In this document: piece after piece, positions 24,870 to 32,600 of the stretch
Layout: each line of letters starts with the position of its first letter
Numbering within the stretch: the stretch's first letter is position 1
DNA from: an uncultured Oscillospiraceae bacterium
Lineage (GTDB): Bacteria > Bacillota > Clostridia > Oscillospirales > Oscillospiraceae
Assembly: GCA_944382965.1 (NCBI GenBank)
Contig: CALWOA010000013.1
Location: 1-64,000, forward strand
Direction: 5' to 3'
Length of the DNA stretch: 64,000 bases
Notes under the pieces: model-generated
What the model was told of the DNA's origin: nothing
The model's input: the letters and a program-made list of their open reading frames with translations, nothing else
The model's database searches: none
Program-made: the position numbers and the translations under genes

Positions 24870-25109
24870 ATGGTACAGAGATCTACAAATACAGATATTT
24901 TAAAGATTCGAGATGCTGTTGCCCGTGCAAAGCGCAGTGGTATGAACATCAGTGAATACACTCTGAGACGAGCTATTCATGCTGGCATGATCCCATGCAG
25001 AATCATCGGGCGGACATATCTAATTTCCTGGCAAAATATAGTCACATGGGCTACTTGTGAAACAGGATGCGACAACCCGGTCAAGTCAATCGCAGAGCAA
25101 AATAGATAG
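24870..25109 (+). CDS. xis: Excisionase (Xis-like)
   Basis: A 79-residue basic DNA-binding protein. The central SGMNISEYTLRRAIHAGMIP then GRTYLISWQNIVTWA pattern is the winged helix of the excisionase family. Excisionases bind arm sites next to the attachment site and direct the integrase towards excision. AGGAGAG lies before the ATG. It is followed 68 bases later by the integrase gene, the standard xis-int order. Confidence 0.85.
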   Translation: MVQRSTNTDILKIRDAVARAKRSGMNISEYTLRRAIHAGMIPCRIIGRTYLISWQNIVTWATCETGCDNPVKSIAEQNR

Positions 25110-25177
25110 CCCACATCTTTGCCAAAAATGTTCTGTTGAACTATGCTAAGTTCAGAACATTTGAAAGGAGATATATT

Positions 25178-26587
25178 ATGCCATCAATCGAACCGCGCCG
25201 CAGTGCAAATGGAATGATTACCAGTTACAGAATCACCGTATCCGCTGGATATGATTACCTGGGCAAACAAATTCGGAGGCGTTCTATCTGGATTCCTCCC
25301 CGCCATGGAATGACAGAGCGTCAGATGGAAAAGGAGGCCACAGCTGCGGCATACAAATTTGAGGAAATGGTAAACAACGGCTATATCCTAGACAATACAC
25401 AACATTTTGCGCAGTATGCCCAGTATGTACTAGCATTGAAGGAGACAGCCGGTGTCAGACCGTCCACCCTGGATCGCTATGTCGAGTTACTAACACGCAT
25501 CAATCCCCAAATTGGTCATCTTCCTATTGGAAAAATTCGTCCGCAACATCTAAATAGTCTGTACAAAGACCTTCTTGAAAATGGGTATCGAGCGGATACT
25601 CAACGGGCAGTTGCCAAGAGAGGGCTGAAAAATACAATGGCCGAAATGGCGATTCCCAAAACCACTCTTGCAAAGATGTCAGGCATATCCTCATCTACCT
25701 TACTCTCAGCACTGCGGGGAAACACCATTACAGTGTGCAAAGCCCAGGCAATTGCCGACGCACTTGAAATGGATCTGGATGAACTATTTAAGGTTCAAGA
25801 CAGCAAAGTATTGCTTTCAGAAAAGACCATTCTGGAGCATCACCGTCTGATATCAACCATTTTTGCTCAGGCTGAAAAAGAAATGCTGATTACCTACAAT
25901 CCCGCCGCAAAAGCGACTCCACCAAAGCCCAAGAAGAAAAAACCGGATTATTACCAGCCCGATGAAATTGAAGAAATCCTGGATGTTCTGGACACAGCGC
26001 CTCTAAAATGGAAAACGATTACTTACCTTCTGATGGACACCGGGTGCCGCAGAGGTGAAATCCTGGGGCTAAAGCACGAAAATGTGGACTATGATACCGG
26101 CCTGATCGTAATTGACCATGCTCTTTTATCTACCAAGTCCAAAGGGGTATACGAAGGTGAGACAAAGAACGGAAAGATTCGAGCCTTACATTTAGCACCC
26201 CAAAGCCTGGAACTTTTGATTAAATGGCGGTCCGAACAAATGCGAATGAAGGAACTTCAAGGAGATCGTTGGGTAAACAGCGGCTATATTTTCACACAAG
26301 ATGATGGCAGCCGCATGCACCCGGACACGATTACAGACTGGCTAAACAAATTCAGCAAGGACAAGGGCCTGCCGCATATCCACCCCCATGCCTTCCGGCA
26401 CACGGTGGCCTCCATGATGATTGCCAACGGCGTTGACCTTGTCACCACAGCAAATGAACTGGGACACGCCAATGCAACCACCACAGCGACAATCTACGCA
26501 CATCAAATTGCCATTGCCCAAGCGAAAGCAGCGAATGTCCGTGCTGGGATTTTTACCGGGAGGAAACAAGATGCCAAGAGGAACTAG
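25178..26587 (+). CDS. int: Tn916-type tyrosine integrase with an inserted helix-turn-helix
   Basis: A 469-residue site-specific integrase. Residues 1-70 are the arm-type DNA-binding domain, 75-250 the core-binding domain and 260-460 the catalytic domain with Arg291 (TGCRRGE), His404 and Arg407 (HAFRH), His430 (LGH) and nucleophile Tyr440 (TIYAH). Unusually, residues about 157-208 inside the core-binding domain match an XRE helix-turn-helix (PKTTLAKMSGISSSTLLSAL then ADALEMDLDELFKV), making the protein about 65 residues longer than Tn916 Int. GAAAGGAGATA precedes the ATG at 25178. Its 3' end points at the tRNA gene about 120 bases away, the probable attachment site. Confidence 0.92.
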   Translation: MPSIEPRRSANGMITSYRITVSAGYDYLGKQIRRRSIWIPPRHGMTERQMEKEATAAAYKFEEMVNNGYILDNTQHFAQYAQYVLALKETAGVRPSTLDRYVELLTRINPQIGHLPIGKIRPQHLNSLYKDLLENGYRADTQRAVAKRGLKNTMAEMAIPKTTLAKMSGISSSTLLSALRGNTITVCKAQAIADALEMDLDELFKVQDSKVLLSEKTILEHHRLISTIFAQAEKEMLITYNPAAKATPPKPKKKKPDYYQPDEIEEILDVLDTAPLKWKTITYLLMDTGCRRGEILGLKHENVDYDTGLIVIDHALLSTKSKGVYEGETKNGKIRALHLAPQSLELLIKWRSEQMRMKELQGDRWVNSGYIFTQDDGSRMHPDTITDWLNKFSKDKGLPHIHPHAFRHTVASMMIANGVDLVTTANELGHANATTTATIYAHQIAIAQAKAANVRAGIFTGRKQDAKRN

Positions 26588-26670
26588 GGCAGATATCCAT
26601 CCATTTTCCATAAACCCCAAAATAAACCCCACGGCATTTCAGCCCAGAGAAAACAATGCAAAAAAGTATG

Positions 26671-26707
26671 AAAAACCACCGTTTTCAATTAGAAAACGGT
26701 GGTTTTT
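26671..26707 (-). terminator. Bidirectional terminator after the tRNA gene
   Basis: AAAAACCACCGTTTTC (26671-26686) and GAAAACGGTGGTTTTT (26692-26707) pair perfectly over 16 bases. On the minus strand it starts two bases beyond the CCA end of the tRNA gene and ends in T residues. It can also stop rightward transcription from int. Confidence 0.88.
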
Positions 26708-26708
26708 A

Positions 26709-26784
26709 TGGTTGCGGAGGCAGGACTCGAACCTGCGGCCTCCGGGTTATGAGCCCGACGAGCTTCCAACTGCTCTACTCCGCG
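26709..26784 (-). tRNA. Initiator tRNA-Met (anticodon CAT)
   Basis: The minus strand folds as a full cloverleaf of 76 bases including an encoded CCA end. Hallmarks of initiator tRNA are seen: an unpaired C1-A72 at the acceptor end and three G:C pairs in the anticodon stem (GGG CTCATAA CCC). The T-arm reads GCAGGTTCGAGTCCTGC. It is the boundary between accessory and core DNA and a probable integration target. Confidence 0.95.
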
Positions 26785-26815
26785 ATATTCCTTTCACTCT
26801 TTCGAGTGCTTGAGT

Positions 26816-26844
26816 ATTATAGCATAGCCTCTTCGCTTTGTCAA
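26816..26844 (-). promoter_or_regulatory. Consensus promoter of the initiator tRNA gene
   Basis: On the minus strand TTGACA (26844-26839) and TATAAT (26821-26816) are separated by 17 bases, 31 bases before the tRNA. This is a full-consensus sigma-A promoter, as expected for a stable RNA. Confidence 0.85.
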
Positions 26845-26864
26845 TAGTTGATTTTCGTCTTGGA

Positions 26865-26893
26865 TTGACAAGCGTCGACTTCTCCTCTATAAT
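26865..26893 (+). promoter_or_regulatory. Consensus promoter of azlCD
   Basis: TTGACA (26865-26870) and TATAAT (26888-26893) with a 17-base spacer lie 42 bases before azlC. It is divergent from the tRNA promoter, only 20 bases away. Confidence 0.85.
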
Positions 26894-26934
26894 CAAAGGA
26901 TATTCTAGTTTGCCCGAAATGCAGGTGATGATTC

Positions 26935-27621
26935 ATGAAACAATCCGTCCTGAAAACCGCCTTCCTCGATACCATCCCGGTGATGACCGGGTATCTGTTT
27001 CTGGGGTTCGGTTTTGGAATTGCGCTGCAGCAGGCCGGTTTTGGCTGGCTTTGGGCGGCGGCCATGAGCCTGTTTATCTACGCAGGCTCCATGCAATATG
27101 TGGCCATCGGGCTGCTCAGCTCCGGGGCAGGTCTGCTCACCGCTGCCGTTACCACCTTTCTGGTCAACGCCCGGCATCTGTTCTACGGCATCTCCATGGT
27201 AGATACTTACAAGGGTGCCGGAAAGAAAAAGCCCTACCTTATTTTTGCCCTGACCGATGAAACCTATTCTCTGGTTTCCCGGCTTCCCCAGGGCACGAAT
27301 CGGATGCAGTACTGCTTCTGGGTATCGCTGCTGGATCAGATCTACTGGGTAGGCGGGAGCCTGCTGGGCAGCTGGGCGGGTGCGGTGCTTCCGCTGAACT
27401 TCACCGGTATCGATTTTGTGCTTACTGCCCTGTTTCTGACCATTTTCCTGGAACAGTGGCTCTCTGCTGCCGACCATCGGCCTGCCATTGTGGGGGTGGC
27501 TGTCACGACCGGGTGTCTGGTTCTGTTCGGCGCGGATCTGTTTCTGATTCCCTCCATGGCCATCATCACCGCTATCTTGGCCCTGTCCCCAAAAACATCC
27601 AAGGAGGCACAACATGATTAA
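26935..27621 (+). CDS. azlC: AzlC-family branched-chain amino acid exporter, large subunit
   Basis: A 228-residue inner-membrane protein with about seven hydrophobic segments. The AzlC family signature is visible: TIPVMTGYLFLGFGFGIALQ at the N-terminus, YAGSMQYVAIGLL, and NARHLFYGISMVD. Together with AzlD it exports branched-chain amino acids and analogues. The ATG at 26935 follows a modest CAGGTGATG site. Its stop overlaps azlD by 8 bases, so they are translated together. The gene is the first of the G+C-rich core block. Confidence 0.92.
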   Translation: MKQSVLKTAFLDTIPVMTGYLFLGFGFGIALQQAGFGWLWAAAMSLFIYAGSMQYVAIGLLSSGAGLLTAAVTTFLVNARHLFYGISMVDTYKGAGKKKPYLIFALTDETYSLVSRLPQGTNRMQYCFWVSLLDQIYWVGGSLLGSWAGAVLPLNFTGIDFVLTALFLTIFLEQWLSAADHRPAIVGVAVTTGCLVLFGADLFLIPSMAIITAILALSPKTSKEAQHD

Positions 27622-27937
27622 GCCCGCTCTGACCATTGCCGTCATCGCCCTGGTGACCATCGGGCTGCGGTTTCTGCCCTTTCTGATCTTCGGAGAAAAC
27701 CGGAAAACCCCTCCAGTCATCGCTTACTTGGGCCAGGTGCTGCCTTATGCCATTATGGGGATGCTGGTGGTATACTGTCTGAAAGACGTTCGCCTGACTG
27801 CCGCCCCCTTCGGCATCCCTCAGGCCATTGGCTGCGCCGTAGTTGCTCTGCTGCACATCTGGAAGCGAAATACTCTGCTCAGCATCGGCGGCGGAACCTT
27901 GTGCTATATGCTGCTGGTACAATTTGTATTTGTATAA
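27614..27937 (+). CDS. azlD: AzlD-family branched-chain amino acid exporter, small subunit
   Basis: A 107-residue membrane protein with three or four hydrophobic segments, typical size for AzlD. The N-terminal LRFLPFLIFGENRKTPPVIA segment and YLGQVLPYAIMGML are family features. CAAGGAGG precedes the ATG, which overlaps the azlC end. It is the partner of AzlC in a two-protein exporter. Confidence 0.9.
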   Translation: MIKPALTIAVIALVTIGLRFLPFLIFGENRKTPPVIAYLGQVLPYAIMGMLVVYCLKDVRLTAAPFGIPQAIGCAVVALLHIWKRNTLLSIGGGTLCYMLLVQFVFV

Positions 27938-27941
27938 CAAA

Positions 27942-27973
27942 AAGGAGAGGCTTTGCCTCTCCTTATCTTTTTT
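27942..27973 (+). terminator. Terminator after azlD
   Basis: AAGGAGAGGC (27942-27951) and GCCTCTCCTT (27955-27964) form a tight hairpin followed by ATCTTTTTTT. The leftward dnaJ-like gene ends close by, so it may also serve that side weakly. Confidence 0.88.
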
Positions 27974-27977
27974 GATT

Positions 27978-28646
27978 TTAACAGCAGCAGAACATGCCCC
28001 GTCCGCCGCAGCAGAAGATGTTGGCAAGATAACACAGGCACAGATTGGTGCATGGATCGCCGCCCATGGTAAAGCCCCGGAAATTTCCCGCCTGCTGGCG
28101 ATAGGCCGCTCCGCCGCTCTGAATTTGATTGAGCATCTGCAAATATTCCATATTGTCCGGCTCCATGCTCACTGCTTTGCGGATATGCTCCAGAGCGGTA
28201 ACCTGATTGCCCAGGCCGTCGTTGGCAATGGCGCTGAGGTAATACCACCGGGCGTTGCGCTCCGGGCAGCTGCCCAGGGCGTTCAGCGCCTCCTGGAACC
28301 GACCAAACCGGATGTACTGGAAGGCTGCCTGCTGATACTGGTCTTCCTGGGTGGTATAGCTTTGCTGCTGCCGATAGCCGCCAAACCCACCGAAGGGATC
28401 GTAGCCATAGCCACCGTAACCGCCATAACCGCCGCCATAGTTTCCGGAACCCGCCTGCTGGGCCTTCTCCGGGTTCTTGATCTGCTCGTAGGCGGCATTG
28501 ACTTCCTGCATTCTCCGGGCGGCTTCCTGATCGCCAGGATTCAAGTCCGGGTGATACTTTTTCGCCAGCCGCCGGTAGGCCTGCTTGATTTCTTCATCGC
28601 TGGCATTGGGGCTGACCCCCAGTACCTTATAAGGATCGTCAATCAT
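27978..28646 (-). CDS. J-domain protein with Gly/Tyr-rich linker and Cys-rich tail
   Basis: A 222-residue protein. Residues 4-65 are a DnaJ domain with the HPD motif in [11 protein letters not shown], which would stimulate DnaK. Residues 66-95 are a [14 protein letters not shown] linker. Residues about 100-175 are a TPR-like helical repeat ([19 protein letters not shown], then [19 protein letters not shown]). The tail is Cys-rich ([15 protein letters not shown], ending CCC) and could bind metal or membrane. It overlaps the DUF5685 gene by 8 bases; this pairing is common in Oscillospiraceae-like genomes. A specialised co-chaperone role is inferred. Confidence 0.85.
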   Translation of the reverse strand: MIDDPYKVLGVSPNASDEEIKQAYRRLAKKYHPDLNPGDQEAARRMQEVNAAYEQIKNPEKAQQAGSGNYGGGYGGYGGYGYDPFGGFGGYRQQQSYTTQEDQYQQAAFQYIRFGRFQEALNALGSCPERNARWYYLSAIANDGLGNQVTALEHIRKAVSMEPDNMEYLQMLNQIQSGGAAYRQQAGNFRGFTMGGDPCTNLCLCYLANIFCCGGRGMFCCC

Positions 28647-29469
28647 GCTTTTGATCCTCCTTCTGCCCTTCTCTTCTGTAATTCATCCACACGCCGCTGT
28701 ACAGAATGTTATCCAGCAGCCCCTTGTCCTGAACCAAGGGCAGCCGCTCATAGCAGTCCGTGCACCGACCCATGGCCAGAATCAGATATTCCTCCCATCT
28801 GGGCCAATCCTTGCCAGTTCCCATGACCAAAAATGGGTTATATTTGCCTTTTCGTTTGTCCTTGTCATAATCTACCGCCGCATCCAGCAGGTAGATAAAC
28901 CGTCCCAGAGAAAATCCCATCTGCGCCAGGGTTGGCGCCCACATGTCCTGCTGGTATGTAAGCAACTGGGCCATCAGCCCTCCAAACACCCCCGCCGGTT
29001 CATCGGGATTGGGACAGTTTTCTTTTTCCAGCTCTGTCAGCCGGGCAATGGCATCCCGGATGGCAGCAACCTGCCGGGGGTAGCGTTCCTCGATGGGGGG
29101 TAAGCGCTTTTCCAGCGCCTTGGCCATCAGCTTTGCCGAGGTATTACCATCATCGTGCCAATTGTCCAGGCAGTTATAGTAAGACAGCACCACATTCATA
29201 TCCGCGGCATAGCGGACATAGCGGTTATCCACCCAGGGACGCTTGGTAATGGGATGCAGCCAGCAGGCATTTTCCCCGCCGGTTTCCTCCGGCTCGTACA
29301 GGCTCATCAGCAGCAGCGCCAGAAATGCCATATCATAGCTCAGCGCCAGCCGGGAAGCCTGAGAGCATTGCAGCCGCAGCCGGCGACAAATTCCGCAGTA
29401 CACCGCGCCATAGCGCTGCTGCTCCTGCCGGGTCAGCTCCTTAAAACTGGCGGTAACGTAACCAAACAT
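28639..29469 (-). CDS. DUF5685-family protein
   Basis: A roughly 276-residue soluble protein. The start [21 protein letters not shown] and the CGICRRLR motif, with later [13 protein letters not shown] and CWLHP, match the DUF5685 family as I remember it. Two Cys pairs (CGIC and CTDC) could bind metal. The function is not established. I choose the ATG at 29469, six bases after GGGGGA; the ATG at 29475 is too close to that site. The gene is directly upstream of, and overlaps, the J-domain gene, so the two products probably act together. Confidence 0.75.
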   Translation of the reverse strand: MFGYVTASFKELTRQEQQRYGAVYCGICRRLRLQCSQASRLALSYDMAFLALLLMSLYEPEETGGENACWLHPITKRPWVDNRYVRYAADMNVVLSYYNCLDNWHDDGNTSAKLMAKALEKRLPPIEERYPRQVAAIRDAIARLTELEKENCPNPDEPAGVFGGLMAQLLTYQQDMWAPTLAQMGFSLGRFIYLLDAAVDYDKDKRKGKYNPFLVMGTGKDWPRWEEYLILAMGRCTDCYERLPLVQDKGLLDNILYSGVWMNYRREGQKEDQKHD

Positions 29470-29552
29470 CCCCATTCCCCCTTTTTGTTCTATCCTAAAG
29501 AAAAACTATGAACAAGCCGTAAACTGGTCGAAAGTTTACAAAATTGCCATAT

Positions 29553-30377
29553 TTAGTGTTCCATCAAGTACCGGTTCAGCGCACCGCCGTAAAACACGAT
29601 GGACATGCAGCAGTACAGCCACAGCATGGACAGCGCCACCGCATACACCGAGCCGTACACATTGGTCAGCCGGGCAAACCGCTCCACATAAATGGAGTAC
29701 AGGTCAGAAAACACCAGCCATCCCAGAGACGCCAGCACCGCACCGGGCAAACTGTCCCAGAACCGATTGCGCCGGTTGGGCAGCACCATAAACATGGCGC
29801 AGAAAATCCCGGTCTGTACAAACAGCAGCAGGAAAAACCGCACATCAATCAGATTCAGCAAAAACCAGAAAAACGGCGCTCCCGAGCGTTCCAGCAGCCC
29901 CAACAGGCTGGTGCCGAAGACATGCAGACCCAGGGTCAGCAGCAGCACCAGCAAGAAGGCAAAGGTATATACCACGCTGAGCAGCCGGGTATAAATATAG
30001 CCCCGGTCCTCCGAAACATCGTAAATGGCGTTTAATCCGGTGAGCAGGCCGTAGATCCCCCGGCTGGCAGACCACAGGGCAGTCACAGCGGACAGTCCCA
30101 GAGCAGCGCCGGAAGTATTGTCATAGGTCAGCAGAATCAGTTCCTCTGCCGGAGCCAGCAGCACTTCCGGCAAGATGCCATCCAGCATCTCCCCCAGCCG
30201 CTCCACTTCCAGGGGCGTATAGCGCAGCAAACCCAGCAGCACCAGCAGTGCCGGGAACACTGCCAGAACGATAAAGTAGCAGGCATTGGCGGCATACACC
30301 GGCACCCGCAGCCGGGACAAATCCCGAACCAGATGCACCGTTTTTCCAATGATGCCCCCTCGCGGAAATTCCCGCAT
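29553..30377 (-). CDS. YihY/BrkB-family membrane protein
   Basis: A 274-residue integral membrane protein with six hydrophobic segments. The family pattern is visible: VPVYAANACYFIVLAVFPAL near residue 25, a conserved SRGIYGLLTGLNAIYD near 110, LPNRRNRFWDSLPGAVLASL near 200, and YGSVYAVALSMLWLY at the end. The function of this family is still unclear. A GGAGG ribosome site precedes the ATG. It sits alone downstream of fakA. Confidence 0.88.
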   Translation of the reverse strand: MREFPRGGIIGKTVHLVRDLSRLRVPVYAANACYFIVLAVFPALLVLLGLLRYTPLEVERLGEMLDGILPEVLLAPAEELILLTYDNTSGAALGLSAVTALWSASRGIYGLLTGLNAIYDVSEDRGYIYTRLLSVVYTFAFLLVLLLTLGLHVFGTSLLGLLERSGAPFFWFLLNLIDVRFFLLLFVQTGIFCAMFMVLPNRRNRFWDSLPGAVLASLGWLVFSDLYSIYVERFARLTNVYGSVYAVALSMLWLYCCMSIVFYGGALNRYLMEH

Positions 30378-30485
30378 GGCACTTCCTCCTTTCGGCTTCC
30401 GTTTTCTTGGGAAACCTGCAGATTCCTGTGGGGATCTATGTCTTTGCAGGAAATGTATGTGGCAAATTTCTTAGAAAAGCAACCG

Positions 30486-30510
30486 GCCCGCTGCACTGGG
30501 GGCAGCGGGC
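30486..30510 (-). terminator. Probable terminator after fakA
   Basis: GCCCGCTGC (30486-30494) pairs with GCAGCGGGC (30502-30510). On the minus strand it is followed by CGGTTGCTTTT, a moderate T tract. Confidence 0.6.
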
Positions 30511-30520
30511 GGAAACAGGT

Positions 30521-32152
30521 TTATTCTGCGGAAATCAGGTAGTAGTACACCGGCTGACCGCCGCTGAGCAGATTCACATCCGCATTGGGGCAGATATCCG
30601 CAAACAGATCCGCTGCCTTCTGGGCATGCTTTTCCTTCACATCGGCGCCATAGTAGATGGTGATATACTCCTTGCCGTCGTCGCGGACCTTCTCTGCCAG
30701 AGACTTCAGCAGCACCTTGATATCTTGGCTGGTGCCAAACAGCTGGCTGCCGTACAGGGCCAGGTAGTCACCTTCGTGGATATCGTAGCCATCAAAGTCG
30801 GAGTTGCGGGCAGCGTAGGTAATCTGCATGGTGTCCACGGTACCCAGAGACTCGGTCATGGCTTCCACGTTCTCTTCCACGGTTCCTTCGGGGTTGAAGT
30901 TGAGCATGGCAGTCACACCCTGGGGAACGGTCTTGGAGGGAATTACCACCACGTTCTTGGGGGTCAGGTCGTTGACCTGCTCCGCAGCCATGATGATGTT
31001 CTTATTGTTGGGCAGCACGAAAACCGTCTCGGCAGGCACCCGGTTGACAGCTTCCAGGATATCCTGGGTGCTGGGGTTCATGGTCTGGCCGCCGGAGATG
31101 ATGGCGTCCACGCCCAGGTTGGTGAACACGTCCGCCAGGCCCTCACCGGCGCAGACGGAGACAACGCCCAGAGGCTTCTCCGGCTCCGCAATCTGGGGAG
31201 CCAGTTCGCTTTCGGACATGACCTTCTCGGTGTGCTGCAGGCGCATGTTCTCAATCTTCACAGTGACGAAAGAGCCATACTGCACTGCCCGGCTCAGAGC
31301 AGCGCCGGGATCGTTGGTATGGACGTGAACCTTGATGATCTCGTCGTCGTCCACCAGCACCAGGCTGTCGCCCAGACCGCTCAGGAAAGCGCGCAGCTCT
31401 TCCGGATCCTTGTCATTTTCCCGGTCGATGATAAACTCGGTGCAGTAGGCAAAGGTGATGTCGCCGGTATCGAACTCGCCAAAGTCGGCAGCGTCCTTCA
31501 CCTGGACAGCGTCCGCGCCCTCGGCAAGGACCACGTCGTTGCCCTGCAGGGAGGACATCATGGCTTCCAGGGCAACCAGCCAGCCCTTGCCGCCGGCATC
31601 CACCACGCCGGCCTTCTTCAGCACCGGGTTCTGGTTGACGGTATTGGCCAGAGCAGTCTTGGCTTCGGCAATGGCAGCCTCCTGGACGAACTCGATATGG
31701 TTATTCTCCCGGGCAGCTTCAATAGCCTTGGCAGCAGCCAGACGGGCAACGGTGAGGATGGTGCCTTCGGCGGGCTTCATAACCGCCTTGTAGGCAGCGT
31801 CTACACCTTCCTGAAGAGCCTGGGCCCACAGAACGCCGTCGCTGGTCTCAGTACCCTTGAGCTGCTTGGAAATACCCCGCAGCAGCAGGGACAGAATCAC
31901 GCCGGAGTTACCCCGGGCGCCCCGGAGCATAGCGGAAGCCGCAATCTTGGCAGCCTGACCCAGGTCCGGATCTTCGGCCTTGCGCAGGTCAGCCGCAGCG
32001 GCATTGATGGTCATGGACATATTGGTGCCGGTATCGCCGTCGGGGACGGGGAATACATTCAGTTCGTTCAGCGCCTGCTTATTCATTTCAATGGCGGCAG
32101 CCGCACTGATCATCATTCTGCGAAAATCGGCGCCGTTAATGATTTGCTTCAA
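30521..32152 (-). CDS. fakA: FakA-like fatty acid kinase (DAK2 domain protein)
   Basis: A 543-residue protein. Residues about 10-200 are a DAK2/DhaL nucleotide-binding domain with the magnesium-ATP motif VFPVPDGDTGTNMSMTIN (Asp38, Asp40) and a GARGNSGVILS loop. The rest resembles the FakA (YloV) middle and C-terminal domains. FakA phosphorylates fatty acids delivered by DegV/FakB proteins, for entry into phospholipid. No fakB is in the window. It is preceded by the gls24-like gene 19 bases upstream, the standard Firmicutes order. Confidence 0.9.
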   Translation of the reverse strand: MKQIINGADFRRMMISAAAAIEMNKQALNELNVFPVPDGDTGTNMSMTINAAAADLRKAEDPDLGQAAKIAASAMLRGARGNSGVILSLLLRGISKQLKGTETSDGVLWAQALQEGVDAAYKAVMKPAEGTILTVARLAAAKAIEAARENNHIEFVQEAAIAEAKTALANTVNQNPVLKKAGVVDAGGKGWLVALEAMMSSLQGNDVVLAEGADAVQVKDAADFGEFDTGDITFAYCTEFIIDRENDKDPEELRAFLSGLGDSLVLVDDDEIIKVHVHTNDPGAALSRAVQYGSFVTVKIENMRLQHTEKVMSESELAPQIAEPEKPLGVVSVCAGEGLADVFTNLGVDAIISGGQTMNPSTQDILEAVNRVPAETVFVLPNNKNIIMAAEQVNDLTPKNVVVIPSKTVPQGVTAMLNFNPEGTVEENVEAMTESLGTVDTMQITYAARNSDFDGYDIHEGDYLALYGSQLFGTSQDIKVLLKSLAEKVRDDGKEYITIYYGADVKEKHAQKAADLFADICPNADVNLLSGGQPVYYYLISAE

Positions 32153-32171
32153 TTCATTTCCCTCCGAATTC

Positions 32172-32525
32172 TTAACCGATCATCATAGAATCGATATACA
32201 CGTTCACGGCACGGACTTCCGTTCCCGTGCACTGGGTAACCACATAACGAACCTCGGAAATAATGGAGGCGCCTACGGCGCTGAGGTTGACGTTGTTGTC
32301 GACGATGATGTGCAGATCAATGGAAATGGAATTGTCCTCGTTGAAGTGAACCCGGACGCCCTTTCCCATGGATTCCTTGCGCAGCAGGTGGTAAACACCA
32401 TCGGTAACACTGCGGGCAGCCATGCCCTTGACACCGAAGCAGTTGGTCGCGGCGGTACCAACGATGTCGGTATAAACATTGGTGCTGACATTGATGCTGC
32501 CGTTTTCATTCTCATGACGGATCAT
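32172..32525 (-). CDS. Asp23/Gls24-family envelope stress protein (YloU-like)
   Basis: A 117-residue protein of the Asp23/Gls24 family. The typical features are SINVSTNVYTDIVGTAATNC, a central GVKGMA, and a conserved C-terminal half with alternating strands (VHFNEDNSISIDLHIIVDNNVNL). The family is linked to envelope stress and membrane-associated scaffolds, and its gene normally precedes fakA. A GGAGG site lies before the ATG. It forms an operon with fakA. Confidence 0.88.
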   Translation of the reverse strand: MIRHENENGSINVSTNVYTDIVGTAATNCFGVKGMAARSVTDGVYHLLRKESMGKGVRVHFNEDNSISIDLHIIVDNNVNLSAVGASIISEVRYVVTQCTGTEVRAVNVYIDSMMIG

Positions 32526-32556
32526 AAATCAGACCTCCTAAAAATTTGGTTGCATA

Positions 32557-32580
32557 CGGGGGAATCTTCCGATTCCCCCG
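32557..32580 (-). terminator. Hairpin between gpmI and the gls24-like gene
   Basis: CGGGGGAATC (32557-32566) and GATTCCCCCG (32571-32580) pair perfectly. No T-run follows directly on the minus strand, so partial read-through into gls24-fakA is possible. Confidence 0.5.
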
Positions 32581-32600
32581 ATTCGTATTCCATCGGGCAA

